NCBI GenBank assembly: GCA_021843755.1
Contig: JAKBWB010000031.1
Coordinates: 18,501 to 82,500 of the forward strand
DNA: 64,000 bases
Reading direction: 5' to 3'
Source of the DNA: Pseudomonadota bacterium
GTDB lineage: Bacteria > Pseudomonadota > Gammaproteobacteria > Steroidobacterales > Steroidobacteraceae
Shown: piece after piece, positions 32,861 through 40,562 of the stretch
How the letters are laid out: each line of letters opens with the position of its first letter
Numbering within the stretch: the stretch's first letter is position 1
The notes under the pieces: model-generated
Seen by the model: only the letters and a program-made list of their open reading frames with translations
Databases searched by the model: none
Told to the model about the DNA's origin: nothing
Program-made: the position numbers and the translations under genes

Positions 32861-33969
32861 CCGAAGCAGCCGCGAGCGCAGGACAATCCCCGTCGGCGGC
32901 CGAGATTGCGGCGGCGGGAGCGACGCCGCTGTTCAAGCTCATGGTCGAACGTAAGGCGTCCGACCTGTTCTTTACCAGCAATGCGCCCGTCAAGATCAAG
33001 ATCGAGGGGCAGATCTACCCGATCAACAAGCAGGTGCTGACGCCGCAGATGGTGCGCCAGGCGGCCCTGGCGCTGATGACGGGCGAGCAGCGTGAGCAGT
33101 TTGCGCGCGAGCTGGAGCTGGATTTCGCCATCTCCGAGCCGGGCCTCGGCCGCTTCCGCGTCAACGTGTTCACGCAGCGCGGTTTCCCGGCGGTGGTGTT
33201 GCGCTACATCACCGCCGAGATGCCCCGCCTCGAGGCCTTGGGCATTCCCGAGGCGGCCGCCGATCTGGTGCTGCACAAGCGCGGCCTGGTGCTCGTGGTC
33301 GGCGCGGCCGGCTCGGGCAAATCAACCACGCTCGCCGCCATGATCAATCTGCGCAACGAGACGTGCTCGGATCACATCCTGACCATCGAGGATCCCATAG
33401 AGTTCCTGCATACCAACAAGCGCTCGATCGTCAATCAGCGCGAGGTGGGACTGGATACCAAGTCGTTCGCGCACGCGTTGCGGGGCGCGCTGCGCGCCGC
33501 GCCCGATGTGATCCTGGTGGGGGAGATCCGCGACCGCGAGAGCATGGAGGCGGCGATCCACCTCGGCGGCACCGGGCATCTGGTGCTCGCGACCCTGCAT
33601 GCCAACAATTGCGCGCAGACCCTGGATCGGATCATCAACATGTTCCCGCCCGAGCAGCATGCGCAGATTTTCCTGGATATTTCCCAGTACCTGCGCGGCA
33701 TCCTGGCGCAAAGGTTGGTGCCGGGCAAGGATGGACGACGGGTGGCGGCGGTCGAGGTGCTGCTCAATACGCCGCACATCTGCGATCTGATCAACAAGGG
33801 CGACATCGTCGGAGTGAAGGAGGCGCTCGCAGCGAGCGCCGAGCAGGGCATTCAGAGCTTCGACACGGCGTTGCTCGAGTTGTACCGGCAAGGCAAGGTC
33901 GAGCTGGCCGACGCGCTCGCCAACGCCGACTCGCGGGCCAATCTCGAGGCGAAAATCAACTTTGGGTGA
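32857..33969 (+). CDS. Third PilT/PilU-family ATPase
   Basis: 370 residues, GTG start overlapping the pilU stop by 4 bases. Complete motor motifs: Walker A GAAGSGKST (149-157), Asp box LTIEDPIEFLH, Walker B DVILVGEIRD and His box GHLVLATLHAN; LDISQYLRGILAQRLVPG. An N-terminal extension of about 20 residues is Ala-rich. The nucleotide site looks intact, so it should be an active ATPase. By sequence it is closer to PilU than to PilT, especially in the C-terminal ANADSRANLEAKINFG, similar to PilU NADSKNELRLRVKL. Tandem duplication of pilU is the simplest origin. What a third retraction motor does is unknown. Confidence 0.92.
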   Translation: MTEAAASAGQSPSAAEIAAAGATPLFKLMVERKASDLFFTSNAPVKIKIEGQIYPINKQVLTPQMVRQAALALMTGEQREQFARELELDFAISEPGLGRFRVNVFTQRGFPAVVLRYITAEMPRLEALGIPEAAADLVLHKRGLVLVVGAAGSGKSTTLAAMINLRNETCSDHILTIEDPIEFLHTNKRSIVNQREVGLDTKSFAHALRGALRAAPDVILVGEIRDRESMEAAIHLGGTGHLVLATLHANNCAQTLDRIINMFPPEQHAQIFLDISQYLRGILAQRLVPGKDGRRVAAVEVLLNTPHICDLINKGDIVGVKEALAASAEQGIQSFDTALLELYRQGKVELADALANADSRANLEAKINFG

Positions 33970-34027
33970 GACCCCAACGACGACACTCAACGCGCCGTCA
34001 TTGCGCCCGAGGGAGCGGCCGGGCCTC

Positions 34028-34903
34028 TCAGAACACCTGCAGCGCGTCGAACACCGGGCCGTCCACGCACACGCGCTTCATGGCATCGCCTGCGGCGGTG
34101 CGCACCCGCACGGTGCAGCCGGCGCAGCCGCCGATGCCACAGGCCATGAATTCCTCGAGCGAGACCTGACAGGGTACACCGTAGCGGCGGGCCAGCTGAG
34201 CCGCCGCCGCCAGCATCGGGGTCGGTCCGCAGGCGAACAACTCGACCTCGGCCAGCGCCTCCGGCGCGAGCGCGCCGAGCCAATGCCCGGCGAGGTCGGT
34301 GACGTAGCCGTCGAAGCAGCCTGGTAAATCCGCGCGGCTCGCCAGCCGGCTCGGGATACCCCAGTCCTCGAGCAGGGGCAGGCACGCGCTCGCCTGCGCG
34401 GGCAACCCGGCCACCGGGAGGGCCGCGGGACGCGGATGAAACGGAAAGGGGATCTCCGAGCCCATCAGCACCAGCGGACGGTAGCGGGCTTCGGACCGCT
34501 CATGAAGCCGCTCGGCGAGAAAGATCATGGGCGGGATGCCGACGCCGCCGCCGATCAACACCACGCGCGCGCGCTCGCGATGAAGCATGAAGGGCGTGCC
34601 GATCGGGCCGATGACACTCACGACGTCGCCGCTCTTGCGCGCGGCAAGGGCCCGCAGGCCCGGGCCGACGATCTTGTACAACAGGTCGATCCAGCCGGCA
34701 CGGGCGTCGGCGCGCATGATCGACAGCGGCCGGCGCATGGGGATGGCGGGATCGCAGGTCAGGTGTACGAAGCTGCCCGGCTGGGCGTGCGCCGCGCAGG
34801 CCGGCGCCGCGAGCCGCAGCACGAACTGCTGTCCCTCGAACGGCGTTTGGCTCAGGACCCGGGCGTCTTCCAGATGCAGCGTCCCGCGCGTGCCGCGAGT
34901 CAT
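34028..34903 (-). CDS. pyrK: Dihydroorotate dehydrogenase electron-transfer subunit-like protein (PyrK)
   Basis: 291 residues with a ferredoxin-reductase fold: FAD region AIPMRRPLSIMRAD, NAD region VVLIGGGVGIPPMIFLAERL, and near the end a [2Fe-2S] cluster site ACGIGGCAGCTVRV followed by KRVCVDGPVF (four Cys). PyrK passes electrons from the PyrD-1B flavin to NAD+. It starts in an ATGA overlap with the pyrB stop, which ties it to pyrimidine synthesis. The position normally held by pyrC in this cluster is taken by this gene, and no pyrD lies nearby. The family call is strong; the partner is unknown. Confidence 0.85.
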   Translation of the reverse strand: MTRGTRGTLHLEDARVLSQTPFEGQQFVLRLAAPACAAHAQPGSFVHLTCDPAIPMRRPLSIMRADARAGWIDLLYKIVGPGLRALAARKSGDVVSVIGPIGTPFMLHRERARVVLIGGGVGIPPMIFLAERLHERSEARYRPLVLMGSEIPFPFHPRPAALPVAGLPAQASACLPLLEDWGIPSRLASRADLPGCFDGYVTDLAGHWLGALAPEALAEVELFACGPTPMLAAAAQLARRYGVPCQVSLEEFMACGIGGCAGCTVRVRTAAGDAMKRVCVDGPVFDALQVF

Positions 34904-35856
34904 CCGGCGCTCCTGCCGGCGAGTACTTCGTTCAGTACGGCCATGCGTACGGCGATGCCGTTGCGTACCTGGTCGCGGATCACCGACCGGGGGCCATCGG
35001 CCACTTCCGAAGCAATCTCGATGCCGCGGTTCATGGGCTGCGGGTGCATGACGATCGCGTCCGGGCGGGCCAGCGCAAGTCGCTCGGACGTCAGTCCATA
35101 GCTGGCGTAGTACCGAGCCGCATCCGGGAGGTCCGCCTGCGCGATGCGCTCGGTCTGAATGCGCAGCATCATCACCACGTCGGCATCCTTCAGGCCGCTC
35201 TCGAGCGTGGTATGGCGCGCGCAGCCGGGAAATTCCCCGGGCTCGGGCATCAGCGCCGGGGGCGCCACGATGCGCAGATCCGCCACCCCGAGGGCGCGCA
35301 AGACGTGGAAGGCCGAGCGCGCCACCCGCGAGTGGCGGATGTCGCCGACGACGGCGATGCTCAGCTTCTCGAAGTTCGGCTTGTGTTGGCGGATGGTCAG
35401 CGCATCGAGCAGCCCCTGAGTCGGGTGCCCCACGTGCGCCTCTCCGGCCGACAACACGCTGACATGCGGGGCGACGTGCGCTGCGACCGTGCCGGGCACG
35501 CCCGGCTCGGCATCGCGGATCACCAGCGCATCGATGTGCAACGACTGTAGAGTGAACACGGTATCGAGCATGCTCTCGCCTTTGACGCGCGAGGACAGCT
35601 GAACTTCCAGATTCACCACCTCCGCCCCGAGGCGCTTCGCGGCGAGCTCGAACGAGACGCGGGTGCGCGTCGAGGGCTCGGTGAACAGGTTGGCGACGGT
35701 GCGGCCGGCGAGGGCGCGGCTGACCGGCGGGCGGGCGCCGAGCGGGCGAACCAGGCTCTGGGCACGATCGAGCAGCCGCTCGATCAACGGCCGCGGTAGA
35801 TTCTCCAGCGTGATGAGGTGGCGCAGCGAGCCATCGGCGCGCAGTTGCTCGTTCAT
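34900..35856 (-). CDS. pyrB: Aspartate carbamoyltransferase catalytic chain
   Basis: 318 residues. It condenses carbamoyl phosphate and aspartate in pyrimidine synthesis. Carbamoyl-phosphate motif NLFTEPSTRTRVSFELAAKR; second-substrate loop SSRVKGESMLDT; HPTQGLLDALTI; and C-terminal MHPQPMNRGIEI. No pyrI is adjacent, and the class-A-like length fits partnership with a PyrC-like subunit encoded elsewhere. Coupled to pyrK by an ATGA overlap. Confidence 0.95.
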   Translation of the reverse strand: MNEQLRADGSLRHLITLENLPRPLIERLLDRAQSLVRPLGARPPVSRALAGRTVANLFTEPSTRTRVSFELAAKRLGAEVVNLEVQLSSRVKGESMLDTVFTLQSLHIDALVIRDAEPGVPGTVAAHVAPHVSVLSAGEAHVGHPTQGLLDALTIRQHKPNFEKLSIAVVGDIRHSRVARSAFHVLRALGVADLRIVAPPALMPEPGEFPGCARHTTLESGLKDADVVMMLRIQTERIAQADLPDAARYYASYGLTSERLALARPDAIVMHPQPMNRGIEIASEVADGPRSVIRDQVRNGIAVRMAVLNEVLAGRSAG

Positions 35857-35929
35857 GCGGTCTCCGGCGTGCCGGTGTACGTCCGGTAGATCGGGGGGAC
35901 GGCGCGACCGGCCGGGATGATCGAGATCA

Positions 35930-36376
35930 TTACAGTTCTTCTCCAGGCTCTCCAGAGAGCCACCGCTCCAGGATCACCGCGGCGGCGGCACTGTCGAGGT
36001 GCTCGCGCCGCATGCGGCGCCGCCCGCCGCGCGCGCGCAGCCGCTTCAGCGCTGCACTCGCCTCGAGCGAGGAGAAGCGCTCATCGATCAGGCTGACGGG
36101 CAGCGCGAAGCGGCGGCGCAACTCGCTGGCGAAACGGCGCACGCTCGGCATCAATGCGCCTGCGGTGCCGTCGGTATTATACGGGGCGCCGACCACCAGC
36201 CGGCCGGGATTGAACGCGCGCACCTCACGTCCGATCGACTCCCAGTCGGGCTCGCCGGCGCGCGCGGCGCTCGCCGGGCGCGGCGCGGCGGTGCCCGTCA
36301 GGGTGTCTCCAATGGCAATGCCGATGCGCTGGAGTCCGAAGTCGAAAGCGAGAATGCGCTCGACCTGCTCAGGCAT
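35930..36376 (-). CDS. ruvX: Putative Holliday junction resolvase / pre-16S rRNA nuclease (YqgF)
   Basis: 148 residues with an RNase H-like fold: first catalytic Asp in ILAFDFGLQRIGIAIG, then LVVGAPYNTDG, Glu in IDERFSSLEA, and the last Asp in HLDSAAAAVILERWL. YqgF is implicated in 16S rRNA 5' maturation and/or junction resolution. It overlaps yqgE by 8 bases, an arrangement common in gammaproteobacteria. Confidence 0.94.
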   Translation of the reverse strand: MPEQVERILAFDFGLQRIGIAIGDTLTGTAAPRPASAARAGEPDWESIGREVRAFNPGRLVVGAPYNTDGTAGALMPSVRRFASELRRRFALPVSLIDERFSSLEASAALKRLRARGGRRRMRREHLDSAAAAVILERWLSGEPGEEL

Positions 36377-37019
36377 GTCCGGCGGTGAGGCTCAGCTGGC
36401 CGACTTCCACCCCGAGCAGATGCCATGCGCCGCTCCAGCGCTCGTTGAACGGCAGATCGAAAACCACCCGGGCGTCGACCGGCACCGAAATCCACGCGTT
36501 CTCGAGAATCTCCCGCTCGAGCTGGCCGGCCTCCCAGCCGGCGTAGCCGAGCGCGATGAACGCGTCCGCCGGTCCTTCGCCGCGGGCCATGGCCGCCAGC
36601 ACGTCGCGCGAGGTGGTCACCTGGATGGTATCCGAGACCTTGTGGGTATGGTCCCACTGTCCGCCCGGGCGGTGCAGCACGAAGCCCCGGTCGGTGTGCA
36701 CCGGACCGCCGCGCAGCACGGGTTGCTCCGCGATGATCTCGCTCGAGGGCGTTATCTGCATCTGCGCGAGCACGTCCGAGAGGCGCATCGGCAACGGCTT
36801 GTTCAGGACGATCCCCAGGGCGCCGCGCTCGGTATGCTCACAGATCAGCGCCACTGTCTGCATGAAGTTCGGATCGCTCAGCGAGGGCATCGCGATAAGC
36901 AGGTGATTGGTGAGGTTGGCAAAGTCCGACGGGCTGGGGTCGCACTCGCGCGCGGTGCGTTGCTCCGTCTCTGCCGCAGACTCGGCCGTATCGTCCGGCT
37001 TGCCGCTGTGTTCGCCCAT
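36369..37019 (-). CDS. yqgE: YqgE/AlgH family protein
   Basis: 216 residues from ATG 37019, chosen because it lies just after the upstream stop (37052) and has GGAA four bases before it. Conserved: NHLLIAMPSLSDPNFMQTVA, ICEHTERGALGIVLNKPL, RGGPVHTDRGFVLHRP and ALGYAGWEAGQLERE. An N-terminal polar extension of about 30 residues (Asp/Glu/Thr-rich) is longer than usual. The function is not firmly known; it is regularly paired with ruvX, as here. Confidence 0.93.
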   Translation of the reverse strand: MGEHSGKPDDTAESAAETEQRTARECDPSPSDFANLTNHLLIAMPSLSDPNFMQTVALICEHTERGALGIVLNKPLPMRLSDVLAQMQITPSSEIIAEQPVLRGGPVHTDRGFVLHRPGGQWDHTHKVSDTIQVTTSRDVLAAMARGEGPADAFIALGYAGWEAGQLEREILENAWISVPVDARVVFDLPFNERWSGAWHLLGVEVGQLSLTAGHA

Positions 37020-37051
37020 GGGTTCCAGTATGGGGATCGGCGCGGCGCGCC

Positions 37052-37930
37052 TCAAGGCGCGCTGACCGATCCTCGCACCCGTCCGCCCTGGAATTGCCAT
37101 TCATACGTGAATCGCAGCACGCGATAGCGGCGAGCCAGCTTCGGCGGGAAGGGAGCGAACGGACTCGCCATCCGCAGAATCGCCAGTGCGGCGTGGTCGA
37201 GCGCGGGATCGCCGCTGGAGCGGCGGATCTGCGCGTTCACCAGGCGTCCATCGGACGCGACCGCCACTTCGATGATCGGAGCGGCGTACGTTCCCGCCTG
37301 GCGGGCGGCGGCCGGGAAGTTCAGAGTTCCGATCCGCTCGACCTTGCGCCGCCAAGCCACCAGGTAGGGCGCCACTACGGATGAGCGCGTGTCCGGGCTG
37401 ACCCACAATTGCCGCTCCGGGCCCTGCAGGCGGGCGGGGCGGCGGCTGGCGCGCGCGCCCGGGGCGCCGCCCCCACCCGGCGCACGGACTGCGGCAAGCG
37501 TCCCCGGCGAGCTGCTGATGCGGTAGGTGACCCGAGTGCTCCAGCCGGTAGTGCTCAACACTTGCTCGGCGCCGCCCCGCGCCGGCCGGCCCGGCGGCGC
37601 GGCGAACGCAGGCGCGCTCCGGTGGCCGGGCGGCGGCGCGGGCTGCAGCGTCGGCACGCTCGGTCGCAGCACGGCGCGGCGCGTGTTGCCGGCCCCCAGC
37701 TCGGTACGCTGCGCGAGGTAGGTGGCCGTGGCATTGTGCTCGCCCGGCGGCAGCCGGTCCGATACCAAGAGGACGCGCAAACCGGGCGCGCCGCGCCCGC
37801 CGGCCAGCGGCGTGTTGAAGGTGATGCCAAGAATCAGCAGCCCATGCAGCAGCGTCGCCACGAACAGCATCGCCAGCAGGCGATCCCGCGAGGCCCGACC
37901 AGCCCGGATCGATGCGGACTCCGCGGCCAT
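37052..37930 (-). CDS. tonB: TonB-like energy transducer
   Basis: 292 residues. One N-terminal membrane helix (LLAMLFVATLLHGLLILGIT, about 18-38), then a long Pro/Ala/Gly/Arg-rich periplasmic linker (about 75-185), and a C-terminal TonB domain with AAPIIEVAVASDGRLVNAQI, SSGDPALDHAALAILRMA and FPPKLARRYRVLRFTYEW. TonB proteins transmit proton-motive force to outer-membrane transporters. No exbB/exbD are adjacent; a tonB next to gshB is usual in related genomes and may be a general or orphan TonB. Confidence 0.85.
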   Translation of the reverse strand: MAAESASIRAGRASRDRLLAMLFVATLLHGLLILGITFNTPLAGGRGAPGLRVLLVSDRLPPGEHNATATYLAQRTELGAGNTRRAVLRPSVPTLQPAPPPGHRSAPAFAAPPGRPARGGAEQVLSTTGWSTRVTYRISSSPGTLAAVRAPGGGGAPGARASRRPARLQGPERQLWVSPDTRSSVVAPYLVAWRRKVERIGTLNFPAAARQAGTYAAPIIEVAVASDGRLVNAQIRRSSGDPALDHAALAILRMASPFAPFPPKLARRYRVLRFTYEWQFQGGRVRGSVSAP

Positions 37931-37940
37931 CGCGTCTCGC

Positions 37941-38915
37941 TCAGGCCAACGGCGCCGATGCGCCGGCCAGCCGCCGCTCGATGGCTTGCAGCAGGCGCTC
38001 GCCGATGCCGATGGGGTGCTGCTTCTCGATCTCGCGGATGCCCGTGGGGCTGGTCACGTTGATTTCCGTGACGTGGCCACCGATCACGTCGAGCCCCACG
38101 AACAGCATTCCCTGGGCCGCGAGCGCCGGGCCAATCTGCCCGGCGAGCCAGCGCTCTCGCTCGCTCAACGGACGGACCTGCGCCCGTGCGCCGGCGGCGA
38201 GATTGCCGCGATTGTCGTGCGGCTGAGGGATGCGCGCGAGCGCATAAGGCAGGGGCTCTCCGTCGATCAGCAGCACGCGCGCATCGCCGTCGGTGGTGAT
38301 CTCGGGTAGATAGCGCTGCACGATGGCGAAGCGCTGTCCATAGTCGGTGAGCGTCTCGAACACCACGCTCATGTTCTTGTCATGCTGCTCGAGCACGAAG
38401 ATCGAACGCCCGCCCATGCCGTGCAGCGGCTTGCAGACGATCTTGCCGTGCTCGCGCAGGAATGCGGCCATGTCGGCCATGTCGCGCGTGATCAGGGTCG
38501 GCGCGCAGCACTCGGGAAACCATGCGGTGTAGACCTTTTCGTTCATGTCCCGCAGCCCGCGAGGACGATTGACCACCCGAGCGCCCGCCAGCTCCGCCCG
38601 CTCCAGGATGTACGTCGTATAGATGTACTCGGTGTCGAAGGGGGGGTCTTTGCGCATCAGGATGCAATCGAGCTGTCCCAACGGGATTGCCGCCGGCTCG
38701 CCGAGCTCGAACCATCCGGCCGGATCGGCCTTGACCCGCAGCGGCCGCGGCCGGCCCCAGGCGACGCCGTCCCGCAGCCACAAATCCCGCTGCTCGAGAT
38801 AAACGAGCGACCAGCCGCGCGTCTGGGCGGCAAGCAGCATGGCCAGCGTCGAGTCCTTGGCGTAGTGGATGGCGTGAATCGGGTCCATGATCACGCCCAG
38901 ACGAACGGTCGACAT
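37941..38915 (-). CDS. gshB: Glutathione synthetase
   Basis: 324 residues from ATG 38915. It joins glycine to gamma-glutamylcysteine with ATP. ATP-grasp features: GVIMDPIHAIHYAKDSTLAM at the N-terminus, LMRKDPPFDTEYIYTTYILE, VNRPRGLRDMNEKVY, IVCKPLHGMGGRSIFVLEQH and EINVTSPTGIREIEKQH. Length is typical (about 316). The start has no recognisable ribosome site; a longer frame upstream is less likely because it lacks family similarity. First gene of the gshB-tonB-yqgE-ruvX-pyrB-pyrK run. Confidence 0.96.
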   Translation of the reverse strand: MSTVRLGVIMDPIHAIHYAKDSTLAMLLAAQTRGWSLVYLEQRDLWLRDGVAWGRPRPLRVKADPAGWFELGEPAAIPLGQLDCILMRKDPPFDTEYIYTTYILERAELAGARVVNRPRGLRDMNEKVYTAWFPECCAPTLITRDMADMAAFLREHGKIVCKPLHGMGGRSIFVLEQHDKNMSVVFETLTDYGQRFAIVQRYLPEITTDGDARVLLIDGEPLPYALARIPQPHDNRGNLAAGARAQVRPLSERERWLAGQIGPALAAQGMLFVGLDVIGGHVTEINVTSPTGIREIEKQHPIGIGERLLQAIERRLAGASAPLA

Positions 38916-39166
38916 GGGAGGATGATGCCAGGAGCGCTCGCGCCTGTCTGGGGGGGCGGTCCGCTGGTGATCGACCTGCGAAAACCGTGACGTAGCCGGC
39001 ATGGCGAGGGTTCTTCCGATATGTTAAAAGAAAATCTGCTTGAGTTCTCGGGGTCTGCGGCCCCAATGGCGCCGGTTCGGGCATTGCGTGTACGCTCGGG
39101 CCCCCGGGGCGGAGACCGTCATCGTGGCGGCCGTCCGAGCCTCCGTCGACTGCAATGAGGAGTTGC

Positions 39167-39565
39167 GTGGCCGTGAACGCCAGCAACACGAAGCTCCAGG
39201 GCCTGAAGGTCCTGGTGATCGATGACAGCAAAACGATACGCCGTACGGCCGAGACGCTTCTCGCCAAAGAGGGTTGCGAGGTGTACACGGCCATCGACGG
39301 CTTCGATGCGCTTTCGAAGATCGCCGATCATCAGCCGGACATCGTCTTCGTCGACATCATGATGCCGCGGCTCGACGGGTATCAGACCTGTTCGCTGATC
39401 AAGCACAACAAAGTGTTCCGCTCCATACCCGTCATCATGCTGTCGTCCAAGGACGGCCTGTTCGACCGTGCGCGGGGGCGAATCGTCGGTTCCGAGCACT
39501 ACCTGACCAAGCCCTTCACCAAGGACGAACTCCTCGGCGCGATTGAAACGCATATCGGGAGATGA
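39167..39565 (+). CDS. pilG: Twitching motility response regulator PilG
   Basis: 132 residues from GTG 39167, after GAGGAG (39157-39162); an ATG at 39155 overlaps that site, and GTG 39173 is also possible. Single receiver domain: VLVIDDSKTIRRTAETLL, phosphoacceptor Asp in DIVFVDIMMPRLDGYQTC, Thr/Ser in IPVIMLSSKDG and Lys in YLTKPFTKDEL. In Pil-Chp systems PilG is phosphorylated by ChpA and promotes pilus extension and cAMP signalling. First gene of the operon. Confidence 0.95.
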   Translation: MAVNASNTKLQGLKVLVIDDSKTIRRTAETLLAKEGCEVYTAIDGFDALSKIADHQPDIVFVDIMMPRLDGYQTCSLIKHNKVFRSIPVIMLSSKDGLFDRARGRIVGSEHYLTKPFTKDELLGAIETHIGR

Positions 39566-39570
39566 TGGTC

Positions 39571-39936
39571 ATGGCGCTGATCCTCATCGTCGACGATTCG
39601 CCCACGGAGGTGCATGTGATGCAGACGGCGCTCCAGAAGCACGGCTATCGCACCGCCGCCGCGGCGGATGGGGCCGAAGGCGTGCGGCTCGCGCGCGAGA
39701 TGAGCCCGGACCTCATCTTCATGGACATCGTCATGCCAGGCATGAACGGCTATCAGGCGACACGGGCGCTGGTCAATGATCCGCGCACGCGCCAGATTCC
39801 GATCATCATGGTGACCTCCAAGGGGCAGGAGACCGATCGAATCTGGGGGCTGCGCCAGGGCGCGATCGACTACATGATCAAGCCGGTCTCTCCGGACCAG
39901 CTGGTTGCCAAAGCGCGCTCGGCGCTCGCGAGCTGA
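39571..39936 (+). CDS. pilH: Twitching motility response regulator PilH
   Basis: 121 residues; ATG 39571 lies 9 bases after GGGAG. The ATG at 39562 touches that site and is less likely. Receiver domain only: LILIVDDSPTEVHVMQTAL, Asp in DLIFMDIVMPGMNGYQ, IPIIMVTSKGQETD and Lys in YMIKPVSPDQL. PilH is the second CheY-like protein, thought to act as phosphate sink or retraction-side regulator opposite PilG. Confidence 0.94.
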   Translation: MALILIVDDSPTEVHVMQTALQKHGYRTAAAADGAEGVRLAREMSPDLIFMDIVMPGMNGYQATRALVNDPRTRQIPIIMVTSKGQETDRIWGLRQGAIDYMIKPVSPDQLVAKARSALAS

Positions 39937-39998
39937 GCCCGCCCCGATGAGCACCCAGGTCTCGCGACTGACCGGCAACACCCAGGCGCACTCGCGGC

Positions 39999-40562
39999 AT
40001 GAGTGACACGCAGCCGCTCAACGCGCTTCGCGACCGGCCCTTCGAGCTGCTCTGCGAGCTTGAGCGGCGGGCCCGGTCGGTCTGCGCGCAATCGAATCAG
40101 GAAGGCACGCCGCAGCGCGAGTGGGTCGGTGTCGCATTGCGCATGGCCGGCGACCTATATCTGGTGGCGCGCGAGGAGACGCGCGAGGTTCTCGGCGTCC
40201 CGGCGGGCATGACCCGCGTCCCCGGCGCCAAACCGTGGATCAAGGGGCTCGCCAATGTGCGCGGACAGCTTCTGCCGATCATCGATCTGCGCCAGTTCCT
40301 CGGCAGCGGCGCCACCCCGATGGGTCGCACGACGCGGGTGGTGGCGGTGAACCATCGGGAGATTCCCGCCGGGCTGCTCTTCGACGAGGTGCTCGGCTTT
40401 CGCCGTTTCGCCGAGAGCGAGTTCTGCGCCGAGGCGCCTCCGACCATGGCCCGCTGCGAGCACTACCTGGCCGGATCGTTCCGGCGCTCGGGCGAGCAAT
40501 GGCCCGTGCTCAGCCTGCGCTCGCTGCTGGAAAGCGCGGCATTCGCGGAAGCGGCGGCATGA
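39999..40562 (+). CDS. pilI: CheW-like adaptor PilI
   Basis: 187 residues, a CheW domain: YLVAREETREVLGVPAGMTR, RVPGAKPWIKGLANVRGQLL and PIIDLRQFLG. It couples the PilJ receptor to the ChpA kinase. The stop overlaps the pilJ start in ATGA. A segment of about 40 residues before the domain is polar. Confidence 0.93.
   Translation: MSDTQPLNALRDRPFELLCELERRARSVCAQSNQEGTPQREWVGVALRMAGDLYLVAREETREVLGVPAGMTRVPGAKPWIKGLANVRGQLLPIIDLRQFLGSGATPMGRTTRVVAVNHREIPAGLLFDEVLGFRRFAESEFCAEAPPTMARCEHYLAGSFRRSGEQWPVLSLRSLLESAAFAEAAA

Noticed and set aside
31709..33969. Assembly duplication as the cause of pilU and its neighbour
   Set aside because: The two proteins are clearly diverged throughout, with different N- and C-termini, so this is an old paralogue and not a duplicated contig piece.
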